Translations under genes and position numbers: made by a program
Origin: Chloroflexota bacterium
GTDB taxonomy: Bacteria; Chloroflexota; Dehalococcoidia; Lucifugimonadales; JACPQL01
DNA length: 64,000 bases
Direction: 5' to 3'
Assembly (NCBI GenBank): GCA_016190445.1
Contig: JACPQL010000026.1
Location: 1-64,000, forward strand
Shown: piece by piece, positions 25,228-33,552 of the stretch
Numbering within the stretch: the stretch's first letter is position 1
Layout: each line of letters begins with the position of its first letter
The notes under the pieces: generated by a model
Databases searched by the model: none
Told to the model about the DNA's origin: nothing
What the model saw: only the letters and a program-made list of their open reading frames with translations

Positions 25228-26229
25228 ATGGTTGTGGGCGAGCGGGAGGCGCGGCATGTTCTGGGCCTGGGGGCTGCGGACTTGCGCCGGATGTACTATC
25301 TGATGCTCCTCACCCGGGCCATCTACCAGCGGGTGGACCTGCTGACGCGGCAGGGCAAGGTCCTGTTCAGCCTCTCTTCCGATGGCCATGAGGCGGCCCA
25401 GGTGGGAAGCGCCACGGCCCTTCGCCCCGGCAAGGACTTCTGTCTTCCGTACTACCGGGACTTGGGTGTGGTGCTTACCCTGGGGATGACCCCCCGGGAG
25501 GTTATGCTGAACATGTTCTCTCGGGAGGGCGACCCCAACAGCGGCGGGCGCCAGATGCCCTTTCACTGGGGGTGCAGCCGCCTGCGCATCATCACCCACT
25601 CCAGCCCCGTGGCCACTCAGATACCCCATGCCGTAGGCATCGCCCTGGCTTCGCGCATTCGCGATGAGGACGATGTGACGGTGTGCTATTTCGGAGAGGG
25701 GACCACCAGCAAGGGCGATTTCCATGAGGGGCTCAACTTCGCCGCCGTCCTCAAGACCCCCACTGTGTTCATCTGCGAGAACAACGGCTACGCCATATCG
25801 GTGCCACAGCACAAGCAGATGGTCGTGGCCGACGTGGCGCAGCGGGCCCAGGCCTACGGCATCCCCGGCGTTACCGTAGACGGTCTGGACGTGTTGGAGG
25901 TGTACCGCGCCACCCTGGATGCTGTCCAACGCGCTCGCCGAGGGGAGGGTCCCACCCTAATCGAGGCAAGGGTCTACCGCTACGGGGCACACACCAGCAA
26001 CGACGATGACCGTCGCTACCGCGCCCGGGAGGAGGTGGAGGAGGCACGCAAGGGGGACCCGGTCCCTCGCTTCCGACAGTACCTGCTGGAGGGAGGCGCG
26101 CTGGACGAGGCCACTGACCAGGAGGTGAAGCGCCGGGTGGAGGCGGAGGTGGACGACGCCACGGAGTACGCCGAGGCGCAGCCTCACCCGGACCCGAAGG
26201 ACGTGCGCCTCCACGTGCTGGCACCGTGA
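25228..26229 (+). CDS. Thiamine-dependent 2-oxoacid dehydrogenase E1, alpha subunit
   Basis: A 333-residue alpha chain of a heterotetrameric E1 (branched-chain 2-oxoacid or pyruvate dehydrogenase type), which decarboxylates a 2-oxoacid on TPP. GRQMPFHWG, HSSPVATQIPHAVGIAL and the TPP motif GEGTTSKGDFHEGLNFAAV...CENN are present, and HTSNDDDRRYR is the phosphorylation-loop region typical of BCKDH alpha. ATG 25228 follows GGGGGTGATTG; a TTG one codon earlier is possible. The beta chain starts 9 bp after its stop. No E2 or E3 gene is nearby, so the rest of the complex must be encoded elsewhere. Thiamine genes lie 1 kb upstream. Confidence 0.93.
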   Translation: MVVGEREARHVLGLGAADLRRMYYLMLLTRAIYQRVDLLTRQGKVLFSLSSDGHEAAQVGSATALRPGKDFCLPYYRDLGVVLTLGMTPREVMLNMFSREGDPNSGGRQMPFHWGCSRLRIITHSSPVATQIPHAVGIALASRIRDEDDVTVCYFGEGTTSKGDFHEGLNFAAVLKTPTVFICENNGYAISVPQHKQMVVADVAQRAQAYGIPGVTVDGLDVLEVYRATLDAVQRARRGEGPTLIEARVYRYGAHTSNDDDRRYRAREEVEEARKGDPVPRFRQYLLEGGALDEATDQEVKRRVEAEVDDATEYAEAQPHPDPKDVRLHVLAP

Positions 26230-26237
26230 GGTGAGTC

Positions 26238-27221
26238 ATGGCCGTGCGTAACCTGGTGGACACCATCCGCGACACGTTGCACCAGGAGATGGCCCGGGAC
26301 CCGCGGATCGTCGTTTTGGGGGAGGATGTGGGGGTAGCCGGCGGGGTGTTCCGGGCCACCGCCGGGTTGCTCTCTGCTTTCGGAGAGCATAGGGTCATTG
26401 ACACCCCCCTGGCGGAGTCGGGCATCGTGGGGGTGGCCATAGGCCTCTCTCTGAATGGCATGGTGCCCGTGGCGGAGATCCAGTTTGCCGATTTCATCCA
26501 TTCCGCCCTGGACCAGCTTATCAGCGAGGCAGCCCGCATCCGCTACCGCTCCAACGGCGACTTCTACTGTCCTTTGGTAGTCCGCGTGCCCTATGGCGGT
26601 GCCATTCACGGCGGGCTGTACCACTCCCAAAGCGTGGAGGCACTCTTTGCCCACGTCCCTGGCCTGCGGGTGGTGGCACCATCCACCCCCTACGACGCTG
26701 CGGGCATGTTGCGCGCCGCCATCCGTTGCCAGGACCCCGTCATCTTCCTGGAGCACAAGGCCGTTTACCGGCTGGTCAAGGAGGAGGTCCCCGACGAGGA
26801 GTACACCGTGCCCCTGGACCGGGCCGCGGTCCGCAAGGAGGGCTCAAGGTTGACCCTGCTCACCTACGGCCTGATGCTCCACCACAGTCTGGCCGTGGCC
26901 CAGGAGCTTGAGAGGGAGGGCGTGAGTGTGGAGGTCATTGACCTGCGCTCCCTGGCGCCTCTGGACAAGGAGACCATCCTTGGCTCGGTCAGAAAGACGG
27001 GCAGGGCACTGATTGTCCACGAGGACAACCTCACTGGCGGGCTGGGGGGCGAGGTGGCTGCTATCATTGTCCAGGAGGCCTTCGACTCCCTGGACGCCCC
27101 GGTCACCCGGCTGGCGGGGGAGGATGTCCCTGCCTTTCCCTTCGCACCTCCCCTGGAGGAGGCCGCCATCCCCAACCGCGAGAAGATACTCGCGGCCATC
27201 CAGGAGTTGGCGGCGTACTGA
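26238..27221 (+). CDS. Thiamine-dependent 2-oxoacid dehydrogenase E1, beta subunit
   Basis: A 327-residue beta chain. The start MAVRNLVDTIRDTLHQEMARDP, GEDVGVAGGVFRATAGL, the DTPLAESGIVGVAIGL motif with the glutamate that activates TPP, and PYGGAIHGGLYHSQSVE all match the family. The C-terminal transketolase fold VIDLRSLAPLDKETI and VHEDNLTGGLGGEVAAII follow. Cytoplasmic; it forms the active site with the alpha chain encoded immediately upstream. The sequence fits branched-chain 2-oxoacid dehydrogenases somewhat better than pyruvate dehydrogenase, but the two are hard to separate. Confidence 0.94.
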   Translation: MAVRNLVDTIRDTLHQEMARDPRIVVLGEDVGVAGGVFRATAGLLSAFGEHRVIDTPLAESGIVGVAIGLSLNGMVPVAEIQFADFIHSALDQLISEAARIRYRSNGDFYCPLVVRVPYGGAIHGGLYHSQSVEALFAHVPGLRVVAPSTPYDAAGMLRAAIRCQDPVIFLEHKAVYRLVKEEVPDEEYTVPLDRAAVRKEGSRLTLLTYGLMLHHSLAVAQELEREGVSVEVIDLRSLAPLDKETILGSVRKTGRALIVHEDNLTGGLGGEVAAIIVQEAFDSLDAPVTRLAGEDVPAFPFAPPLEEAAIPNREKILAAIQELAAY

Positions 27222-27365
27222 GCCGGAGCAGAGGCGCCGCGTCCCCGGTCGCACTCCGTAGTCCAGGTGCCTCATTGTCCCTGCCCCCGGGGTCTGCGGG
27301 CGGCGGTGGACTCGAGCCAGGGGCATGGGTACACTGGTAGATAGCTGGTGGTCGCAGGGAGAGAC

Positions 27366-28079
27366 ATGCCATCGGACCTTCTGGAGCGGAGCCGCCTCTT
27401 CCTGGAGTACCTGGAGGAGTGGCGCCGGGGCCTCAAGCCCTTCTCACTGTCGCGGGAGCTGGGGGAGCCGGGCGCCGCCGCCGTCTTCTCGGCGGACATG
27501 GTGGTGGGCTTTTGCCATAGCGGCAGCCTGGCCAGCCCTCGGGTGGGCAGCCTGGTGCAGCCCGTGGTTGACCTCTTCCAGAGGGCGTGGCGGGCCGGAA
27601 TGCGTCACTTCGTCCTGGCGCAGGACACCCATCACCAGGCAGCCCAGGAGTTCGGGGCCTTCCCGCCCCACTGCGTCCGGGGCACTGAGGAGTCCCAGAC
27701 CATCCCCGAGCTGCGGGGCCTACCCTTCGCCGACAGGTTCACCATAGTCGAGAAAAACTCCCTCAGCCCCGCCGTTGGCACCGGGCTGGACGGCTGGCTG
27801 GACAGCCACCCGGAACTTCGCACCTGCATAGTGGTGGGCGACTGCACCGACCTGTGTACCTACTCGCTGGCGATGCACCTGCGGCTGCGGGCCAACGCCC
27901 TCAACGTTGCGGGCGTGCGGGTAATTGTGCCGGCGAACGCTGTGGAGACCTACGACCTCCCCGTGGAGATGGCCCGCAAGATTGGGGCGCCAGCCCACCC
28001 GGGCGATCTCTTTCACCTTGTGTTCCTGTACCACATGCACCTGAACGGCTGCCAGGTGGCGAGAGAGTTGGTAGACTAG
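27366..28079 (+). CDS. Isochorismatase-like cysteine hydrolase
   Basis: A 237-residue member of the isochorismatase/nicotinamidase superfamily. The catalytic triad can be placed at Asp44 (FSADMVVGF), Lys130 (IVEKNSLSP) and Cys164 (GDCTDLCTYS); an Asp-x-His (DTH) around residue 88 may bind a metal as in nicotinamidases. Such enzymes cleave amides or N-carbamoyl groups. Start ATG 27366 follows GGGAGAGAC; a GTG at 27348 is possible. It lies 145 bp after E1 beta on the same strand. A nicotinamidase role is plausible but not certain. Confidence 0.85.
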   Translation: MPSDLLERSRLFLEYLEEWRRGLKPFSLSRELGEPGAAAVFSADMVVGFCHSGSLASPRVGSLVQPVVDLFQRAWRAGMRHFVLAQDTHHQAAQEFGAFPPHCVRGTEESQTIPELRGLPFADRFTIVEKNSLSPAVGTGLDGWLDSHPELRTCIVVGDCTDLCTYSLAMHLRLRANALNVAGVRVIVPANAVETYDLPVEMARKIGAPAHPGDLFHLVFLYHMHLNGCQVARELVD

Positions 28080-28118
28080 TAGACAGGGGAGCGCCAATTT
28101 TTTTACGGGGGGTGCCAC

Positions 28119-28586
28119 ATGCAAGCGCAACAGGGTGACGCAGGACAGTTCGATGCTCTACTGGCCAATGTGGAGAAGAGCGTGCAAGATGCTCTGGCCT
28201 ACTTTGAGGGGCCAGGGGCCACGTCCCAGGTAAAGGTGGACCAGTGGGGCCCCAGGGATGTCCTCTGCCATTTTCTGTTCTGGCACCAGGCGACCGCCGA
28301 GGGCATGGAGTCGGTAGCCCGGGGCGGCCAGCCCACGCGCCTGGAGGCCTCCACCGATGACATGAATGCCAGGGCCATCGCTCAGCACGCAAGGGAGAGC
28401 ATTCCGCAGTTGGTCAGCCAGGCCCGCCAGTTGCAGGGGCGGCTGGTCCGGGCCGCCCGGTCCATCCGTGACCTGGAGAAGCCCGTGTTGGTGCGGTTCG
28501 ACGGCACCCCCGCCAACCTTCGCCAGCGCCTGGAGATCATAGCCAGGCACTGGACCAACCATGTCCGCGATCTTCGGATGGGCTAG
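28119..28586 (+). CDS. DinB/maleylpyruvate isomerase-like four-helix protein
   Basis: A 155-residue helical protein with the pattern of the DinB/MDMPI superfamily: QWGPRDVLCHFLFWHQ in the second helix region supplies one metal-site histidine, and further histidines lie in IAQHARE and IARHWTNH. Such proteins often bind zinc or nickel and use thiol cofactors, but many have no known activity. The start follows GGGGGGTGCCAC. It lies 39 bp after the cysteine hydrolase gene and may be in the same transcript. Confidence 0.7.
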   Translation: MQAQQGDAGQFDALLANVEKSVQDALAYFEGPGATSQVKVDQWGPRDVLCHFLFWHQATAEGMESVARGGQPTRLEASTDDMNARAIAQHARESIPQLVSQARQLQGRLVRAARSIRDLEKPVLVRFDGTPANLRQRLEIIARHWTNHVRDLRMG

Positions 28587-28690
28587 AAGCTATCCCGAAA
28601 ATGCTTCTGGGTATCCCCGCCTGAAGGCGGGGGCATGATGCCGCACCCTTCAGGGTGCGGTGGCTGGGGAATTCCGGGACGAGATGAGAC
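28587..28690. repeat. Repeat-derived hairpin block
   Basis: It begins with AGAAGCTATCCCGAAAA, like the end of the MITE at 24311, then two hairpins (CCCCGCCTGAAGGCGGGG; CCGCACCCTTCAGGGTGCGG) and ends with GGAATTCCGGGAC. A similar GCATGATAC...GGAATTCCCGGAC block lies at 14175-14224. It probably ends transcription of the DinB-like gene and is not part of the next coding region. Confidence 0.5.
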
Positions 28691-28769
28691 TGAGCAGATG
28701 CCCTCGGACAAGGGAGAGATTAGCCCAGCGGCGGCTCTAGGTGGGTGTGGGTTTAGGAGGAGGAATGGG

Positions 28770-30353
28770 GTGGGCCCAAGAGCGCGAAAATTTGCGAGAG
28801 CAGGGCTCTGGGCCGGGCTCATTGCCGGTGCAGCCCTGGCCCTGGCCACGGTAGTCCTGCGCCTGGCCATAGGGGCCCCGTCCCTTCAGGAGGTGCTCTC
28901 GGACAGGCTGCTGAGCATAACCCCGGGCCAGCTCTTCGATTTCCTGCTAGAGCGGCTCCGACAGTTCGGCAAGCCGCTGATGTTCGCCTCCCTCACCGTG
29001 GGCCTGGTGCCCGTGGGTGGTGCTATCGGCATTGCTTATGGCTGGACGGCGGCGCGCTTGAGGCTTCGCCATGCACCGCTGCGGCAGGGCATGGTGCTGT
29101 CCGTGGCCGTGTGGCTTATTGCCAGCCTGGCGGTGGTGCCGCTGGCAGGGGGTGGGCCCTTCGGGGTCTCTGTGCCAGGGGGCGCCCTGGGCTTCTCCGC
29201 GGCTACCTTCATCGCCTCCACAGTGTACGGGCTGGTCCTGGCCACCCTCCATGCTCAACTGGCGCCCCGGCCACAGGGCGAAGAGCTGGCGTCCACACCG
29301 GGCAGCGTCGCAGCCGTGGCAAGTAGCCGGCGCATCTTTTTGAAAAGGGCGGCCCTCTGGGGCCTTGGCCTGGGAGCCCTGGGCTCCGGCGTTTGGGCCA
29401 TCGTCACCCGTGGCTCTCGTATTCAGCCCTCCCACGTGGACACCCGTGACGAAGGAGTCATGCCTCCGGAGGTGACCCCCAACGACCGCTTCTATGTCAT
29501 ATCCAAGAACATCGTGGACCCGGAGGTGGACGCTAGTCGCTGGAGCCTGAAGGTGGAGGGGCTGGTGGAGCGTCCCTTTACCCTCGCCTATGAGGAGCTA
29601 AAGGCGCTGCCTTCAGTGGAACAGTACGTCACCCTGGAGTGCATCAGCAACCCCGTGGGTGGGGAGCTGATCAGCAATGCACTCTGGAAAGGGGTCCCGC
29701 TGGGCCGACTGATGGAGCGGTCAGGCCTCAAGCCCGGCGTCAAGAAGCTGGTCTTCCACGCCTGGGACAGCTACTCGGACAGCATACCAGTGGAGCGGGC
29801 CCTGCGCCCCGAGGTGATTGTGACCTACCAGATGAACGGCGAGCCGCTGCCCCACAAGCACGGCTTCCCGGCCCGGCTCATTGCCCCCGGGCTCTACGGC
29901 GTCAAGAACGTGAAATGGCTGACGCGCATCGAGGCGGTGGACCACGACTACCGTGGCTTCTGGCAGGAGCAGGGCTGGAGCGATACCGCGGAGATCAAGA
30001 CGACCTCTCAGCTCATTGTGACGCCTGAATGGGGCAAGGTGTACACCTCTCCCGCTCTGCTGGGGGGCGTGGCCTTCGCGGGGGACAGGGGTGTCTCGAG
30101 AGTGGAGGTGAGCACCGATGGGGGCAATACCTGGCATGAGGCCCGGCTAAAGCCGGCGCTCTCGCCTTTCACCTGGGTTCTGTGGACCAAGGAGTGGCTG
30201 CCGCCGCCGGGGGAGCACCTGGTGGTAGTCCGGGCCGCCGATGGACAGGGGCACTTCCAGTCCGAAGCGTGGAGGCCCACCTTCCCCGATGGGGCCGAAG
30301 GCTATCAAAAACGGCTCGTCATCATCCAGGAGAGGCCTGAGCAGGCGGGCTAG
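28770..30353 (+). CDS. Membrane-anchored sulfite oxidase-type molybdopterin oxidoreductase
   Basis: A 527-residue protein with four hydrophobic helices (about 11-33, 68-92, 107-125, 139-162), then a Tat-like SRRIFLK before a fifth segment (193-213), then a sulfite oxidase/YedY-type molybdopterin domain facing outside. LECISNPVGGEL places the molybdenum-ligating Cys at residue 291; NALWKGVPL, KHGFPARLIAPGLYGVKNVKW and the C-terminal immunoglobulin-like domain (VEVSTDGGNTW) follow. The GTG at 28770 is chosen because AGGAGGAGG precedes it; the open frame runs upstream to 28635 through repeat sequence. Substrate could be sulfite or oxidised protein residues. The ends of this gene and the convergent permease gene overlap. 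Confidence 0.85.
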   Translation: MGPRARKFARAGLWAGLIAGAALALATVVLRLAIGAPSLQEVLSDRLLSITPGQLFDFLLERLRQFGKPLMFASLTVGLVPVGGAIGIAYGWTAARLRLRHAPLRQGMVLSVAVWLIASLAVVPLAGGGPFGVSVPGGALGFSAATFIASTVYGLVLATLHAQLAPRPQGEELASTPGSVAAVASSRRIFLKRAALWGLGLGALGSGVWAIVTRGSRIQPSHVDTRDEGVMPPEVTPNDRFYVISKNIVDPEVDASRWSLKVEGLVERPFTLAYEELKALPSVEQYVTLECISNPVGGELISNALWKGVPLGRLMERSGLKPGVKKLVFHAWDSYSDSIPVERALRPEVIVTYQMNGEPLPHKHGFPARLIAPGLYGVKNVKWLTRIEAVDHDYRGFWQEQGWSDTAEIKTTSQLIVTPEWGKVYTSPALLGGVAFAGDRGVSRVEVSTDGGNTWHEARLKPALSPFTWVLWTKEWLPPPGEHLVVVRAADGQGHFQSEAWRPTFPDGAEGYQKRLVIIQERPEQAG

Positions 30354-31633
30354 CGCAAAAGGCCTGTCTGGAACTCCAGCACCAGAATCCCGATAGAGGC
30401 CGCCAGCGTTAGCCCCGTCACCACCAGGCCCACCTTGAGGAACTCCCCGAACCGCACCAGTACCCCCTCGCGGTAGGCCTGCTCCGCCACAATGATGTTG
30501 CTCACCGCGCCTATGATGGTGGCGTTGCCCCCCAGGGTCGCCCCCGCCGCCAGGCTCACCCATAAAGTATGCCCCGGTATGCCTTGTAGCAGCGGCAGCA
30601 TCAGCAGCGTGAGAGGCACGTTGCTCACGATCTGGGACACCACGGTGCTGAAGAGGTGGATGGAGAGGATGCCCCCCACGCTGGCGCCCATGTCAACCCG
30701 CTGCAACAGGGCGTCCAGCACGCCGGCCTGCCGCGCTCCGCCGATAACCACAAAGAGCCCTCCAAAGAACAGCAGCAGCACCCAGTCCACGTTCCGGATG
30801 ACCTCGGAGGGCCGGATGCCGCTCACCAGCATGGCGACCACCCCCGCGGCAAGGGAAACGAGGGGAATGCCAAGTCCAAGAGTGGGGCTGAGAAAGAAGC
30901 CGATGACAGCCAGCACGAGTACGGGTACGGAGCGCCGCAGTACGCTATAATCCACCTCCACGAGCGGCCGCGCCACGGCCACCGCCGTTGCACCACCTCC
31001 GCCCGGTGGGTCCTGGGGGTCTGTTACGCGTCGCGCCATCTCCTTTCGATAGAATGCCCACAACACCGCCAGGAGAAGCAGTGTGGAGACGGCGGCCACG
31101 GGGGCAAGGTAGGCAAAGAAGCGGGGGAAAGAGATGCCCGAGGCCACCCCAATGAGCATATTTTGCGGATTGCCCACGATGGTCGCAGTGGAGCCGATAT
31201 TCGAAGCCATCGCTTCGCCGATGAGGTAGGGGATGGGATTGACGCGCGCTAACCGGCAGGCCTGTATCACCACAGGGGTGAAGAGCAGCACCACCACGTC
31301 GTTCACCAGGAAGGCGCTGAGCGCTGCGGTGACCACCACCACGCTCACCATCAGCTTGCCAGGGCTGTCGGCCACTGCTATCGCTCTTGTCGCCAGCAGT
31401 GTGAAGAAACCGCCTCTCTGGAGCACCACCACCAGCAGCATCATCCCCAGCAGCAGGGCCAGGGTGTTGAAGTCAATGGCCGCAACAGCCTGGGGGAAGG
31501 TCAGGACGCCGGCCAGCAGCATGACCACAGCCCCGGCAAGGGCCGCCGCCGGGCGGTCTATGTTGACGCGGGGCAAACGGGTAAAGGCGATACCCACATA
31601 GGTGGTCGCCAGGACTATGGTAGCGACAAGCAT
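30350..31633 (-). CDS. ArsB/NhaD-type anion or sodium/proton permease
   Basis: A 427-residue membrane protein of the ion-transporter superfamily (SLC13/ArsB/NhaD) with about 11 hydrophobic helices in two halves. Typical motifs are FNTLALLLGMMLLVVVLQ, FLVNDVVVLLFTPVVI and the first-half NIGSTATIVGNPQN; the second half repeats the pattern in PLTLLMLPLLQG and GGNATIIGAVSNIIVAE. I place the start at ATG 31633 because family members begin with this helix; ATG 31693 would add 20 residues and neither has a good ribosome site. It could move arsenite, dicarboxylates or sodium; the sequence does not decide. Confidence 0.8.
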   Translation of the reverse strand: MLVATIVLATTYVGIAFTRLPRVNIDRPAAALAGAVVMLLAGVLTFPQAVAAIDFNTLALLLGMMLLVVVLQRGGFFTLLATRAIAVADSPGKLMVSVVVVTAALSAFLVNDVVVLLFTPVVIQACRLARVNPIPYLIGEAMASNIGSTATIVGNPQNMLIGVASGISFPRFFAYLAPVAAVSTLLLLAVLWAFYRKEMARRVTDPQDPPGGGGATAVAVARPLVEVDYSVLRRSVPVLVLAVIGFFLSPTLGLGIPLVSLAAGVVAMLVSGIRPSEVIRNVDWVLLLFFGGLFVVIGGARQAGVLDALLQRVDMGASVGGILSIHLFSTVVSQIVSNVPLTLLMLPLLQGIPGHTLWVSLAAGATLGGNATIIGAVSNIIVAEQAYREGVLVRFGEFLKVGLVVTGLTLAASIGILVLEFQTGLLR

Positions 31634-31760
31634 AGGAGCGTCTTGGGTTCTCCAGCCACTAAGCAAAAATTGTACCACAGCCCCGGTGGACATGGTGAAG
31701 GAGTGGCGGAAATGCGCGATATAGCGCCCCGAGTGTGGCGAATAGGCTAGGAGACTGACC

Positions 31761-32264
31761 ATGCACGCCCTGTACGTCTTGTCCGTATGGCTGCATATCC
31801 TTGCCGTGGTGGTGTGGGTGGGTGGCATGATGTTCTTGGGGGTGGTCCTTGTCCCTGCCCTCCGGCGGCCTGAGCACAGGTCCCTCTACCCTTCAGTGAT
31901 ACAGGTGGTGGGGACCCGTTTCCGCTGGGTGGGCTGGGTGGCCCTGGGCCTGCTGGTGGCGAGCGGGCTCCTGAACCTGAGCTACAGAGTTGGATGGTCG
32001 GGGATTGTGAGCGCCCAGCTATGGCGCGGCGACTTCGGCCTGGCGCTGGCCATCAAACTGGGGCTGGTGGCCGTCATATTGCTCCTCAGCGCTGCCCATG
32101 ACTTTGCCATCGGCCCCAGGGCTGGTGCTCTCATGAGGGCAGACCCTGCATCCCGCCGTGCCATGAGGATGAGGCGTCTGGCGTCATGGATGGGGCGTGG
32201 CAACCTGCTCCTGGCGCTGGCGGTGGTGGCCCTGGGGGTGATCATGGTGCGCGGCTGGCCGTAG
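31761..32264 (+). CDS. CopD-like four-span membrane protein
   Basis: A 167-residue integral membrane protein with four hydrophobic helices. LSVWLHILAVVVWVGGMMFLG at the N-terminus, with His and Trp in the first helix, and the late AAHDFAIGPRA are typical of the CopD/YgaP-like copper-resistance D domain and related haem-binding membrane proteins. The start follows AGGAGACTGACC. It is divergent from the permease gene. Role in copper handling or as a small haem membrane protein is family-level inference. Confidence 0.7.
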   Translation: MHALYVLSVWLHILAVVVWVGGMMFLGVVLVPALRRPEHRSLYPSVIQVVGTRFRWVGWVALGLLVASGLLNLSYRVGWSGIVSAQLWRGDFGLALAIKLGLVAVILLLSAAHDFAIGPRAGALMRADPASRRAMRMRRLASWMGRGNLLLALAVVALGVIMVRGWP

Positions 32265-32299
32265 CAGGTCGCTGAAAAGCGCCGTTTTTCAGCGACCTG
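32265..32299 (+). terminator. Intrinsic terminator, 14-bp stem
   Basis: CAGGTCGCTGAAAA (32265-32278) and TTTTCAGCGACCTG (32286-32299) pair perfectly directly after the CopD-like gene. The arms are AT-ended, so the hairpin can work in both directions. The first arm resembles the sequence after the flavoprotein gene at 13326. Confidence 0.75.
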
Positions 32300-32313
32300 G
32301 TAGTCGGCGGCAC

Positions 32314-32350
32314 GTGACGGGGTGCCCGCATTAGGCGGGCACCCCGTCAC
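32314..32350 (-). terminator. Perfect 16-bp inverted repeat
   Basis: GTGACGGGGTGCCCGC (32314-32329) and GCGGGCACCCCGTCAC (32335-32350) flank a five-base loop, 27 bp past the stop of the minus-strand lipoprotein gene. A very stable hairpin without a clear T tract; it probably limits read-through between the two convergent genes. Confidence 0.65.
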
Positions 32351-32376
32351 ACAGCAAGACCCGTTGAAGATTGTCG

Positions 32377-33420
32377 CTAGTAAGAGTAGCCGTCATCTCC
32401 GGTGGCGGGCGGGGGCATAGGCGTCGGGGTAGGTTCAGCCTTGGCCGCTGGCACCGCCTCCCCGGTCGCCGACACCACAAACCAAACGGTGCCAACGTTC
32501 TGCCCAGTGGTGTCCCCTGGTCTTGCGTCTGGAGCGTAGTAGTAGAGAGGCCAGCCGTTGTAGGTCACCTGAGTAGACCCGTCGGCCCTGGTGATGGTAC
32601 CCAGAAAGGTAGCCGAGGCGGTCCCCCCGACGGTCGGGTCCCCGACGGTGAGCAGCGGTGGCCAGTCCAGGGCGCAGTTACCGGAGCAGTTGGACTTGTT
32701 GGGCTCGTCCCTGGTGAACAGGTACAGGGTGCGGCGACTGGCGTCCGTGAGGATAGTGCCCAGCTCAGGGTGCTGTGCTGTGTTCACTGCCGCGCCGGTC
32801 TGGACAGGCCCGCCGTAGGTGGACACTACAAACCATGCTTTGCCCACGTCCTGCCCCGTAACGTCCCCGGGCTTCCCATCGGCGGCGTAGTAGTAAAGGG
32901 GCCAGCCGTTGTAGGTTGCCTGCATAGAGCCGTCTCCCCGGGCTGCGGTCCCCAGCCGGCCTCCCTCCAGGCCCTCTCCAATCGCGGGGGTGCCGGTGCT
33001 GAGTAGCGGCGGCCAGGTTACTGCGCAGTTGCCGGAGCAGTTCGACTTGTTTCTCTCGTCCCTGGTGAACAGGTACAGGGTGCGCCCGCTGAAGTCGGTC
33101 AGGATGCTGCCCAACTCGGGGTGCTCGGAGAGCTTGACCTCTGCCTTGGGGGGCGTGGGAGTGGGAGGGGGAGAGGTCGGGGTTGGGGTAGGTGTGGCGG
33201 TGGGCATGGGTTGCTCCACGGTGGGAGAGGGGGAAGGCGTAGGGGTGAGGGTAGAGGTTGGCAGCGCCGTGGTAGGAGTGGGGGACGGCGTGGGCGTCGC
33301 CGTGGGTGTAGAAGTGGGTGCAGCCTGGGTACAGGCAACCGCCAGAGTAGCCAGGATGGCGGCCAGGAGCCCAGACACCACCCAGCGCCCAACCAGCGAC
33401 AGGTAGACCCTTGGCCTCAT
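32377..33420 (-). CDS. Lipoprotein with two secreted-repeat (PF03640-like) domains
   Basis: A 347-residue exported lipoprotein. The signal peptide ends in the lipobox LAVAC, followed by a long Thr-Pro linker and two copies of a domain with the pattern HPELG-ILTD, GRTLYLFTRDE-NKSNCSGNCA-WPPLL, TYNGWPLYYYA-D and PGD-TGQ-VG-WFVVS. This is the secreted repeat seen in Lipoprotein_15 proteins; the two cysteines of SNCSGNC could form a disulfide or bind a metal. The start at 33420 has TGGAGGCTCCGC upstream. It lies downstream of an ECF sigma/anti-sigma pair on the same strand, so it may be a target of that sigma factor. Molecular function is unknown. Confidence 0.88.
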   Translation of the reverse strand: MRPRVYLSLVGRWVVSGLLAAILATLAVACTQAAPTSTPTATPTPSPTPTTALPTSTLTPTPSPSPTVEQPMPTATPTPTPTSPPPTPTPPKAEVKLSEHPELGSILTDFSGRTLYLFTRDERNKSNCSGNCAVTWPPLLSTGTPAIGEGLEGGRLGTAARGDGSMQATYNGWPLYYYAADGKPGDVTGQDVGKAWFVVSTYGGPVQTGAAVNTAQHPELGTILTDASRRTLYLFTRDEPNKSNCSGNCALDWPPLLTVGDPTVGGTASATFLGTITRADGSTQVTYNGWPLYYYAPDARPGDTTGQNVGTVWFVVSATGEAVPAAKAEPTPTPMPPPATGDDGYSY

Positions 33421-33552
33421 GCGGAGCCTCCAGAAGGGAACATGGCCGTTCCGGGGAGCCAGGCGCCTCCCGGGACCGACACTCAACTACAATTTACGCA
33501 GCACGAGGCGGGGTTGGATCACAGGGGGCAACAAGGATAGCGTGCGGACCGG

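Noticed and set aside
33099-33540. Plus-strand frames opposite the lipoprotein linker
   Set aside because: They are low-complexity Gly/Arg or Pro/Leu products of the linker region read in other frames.
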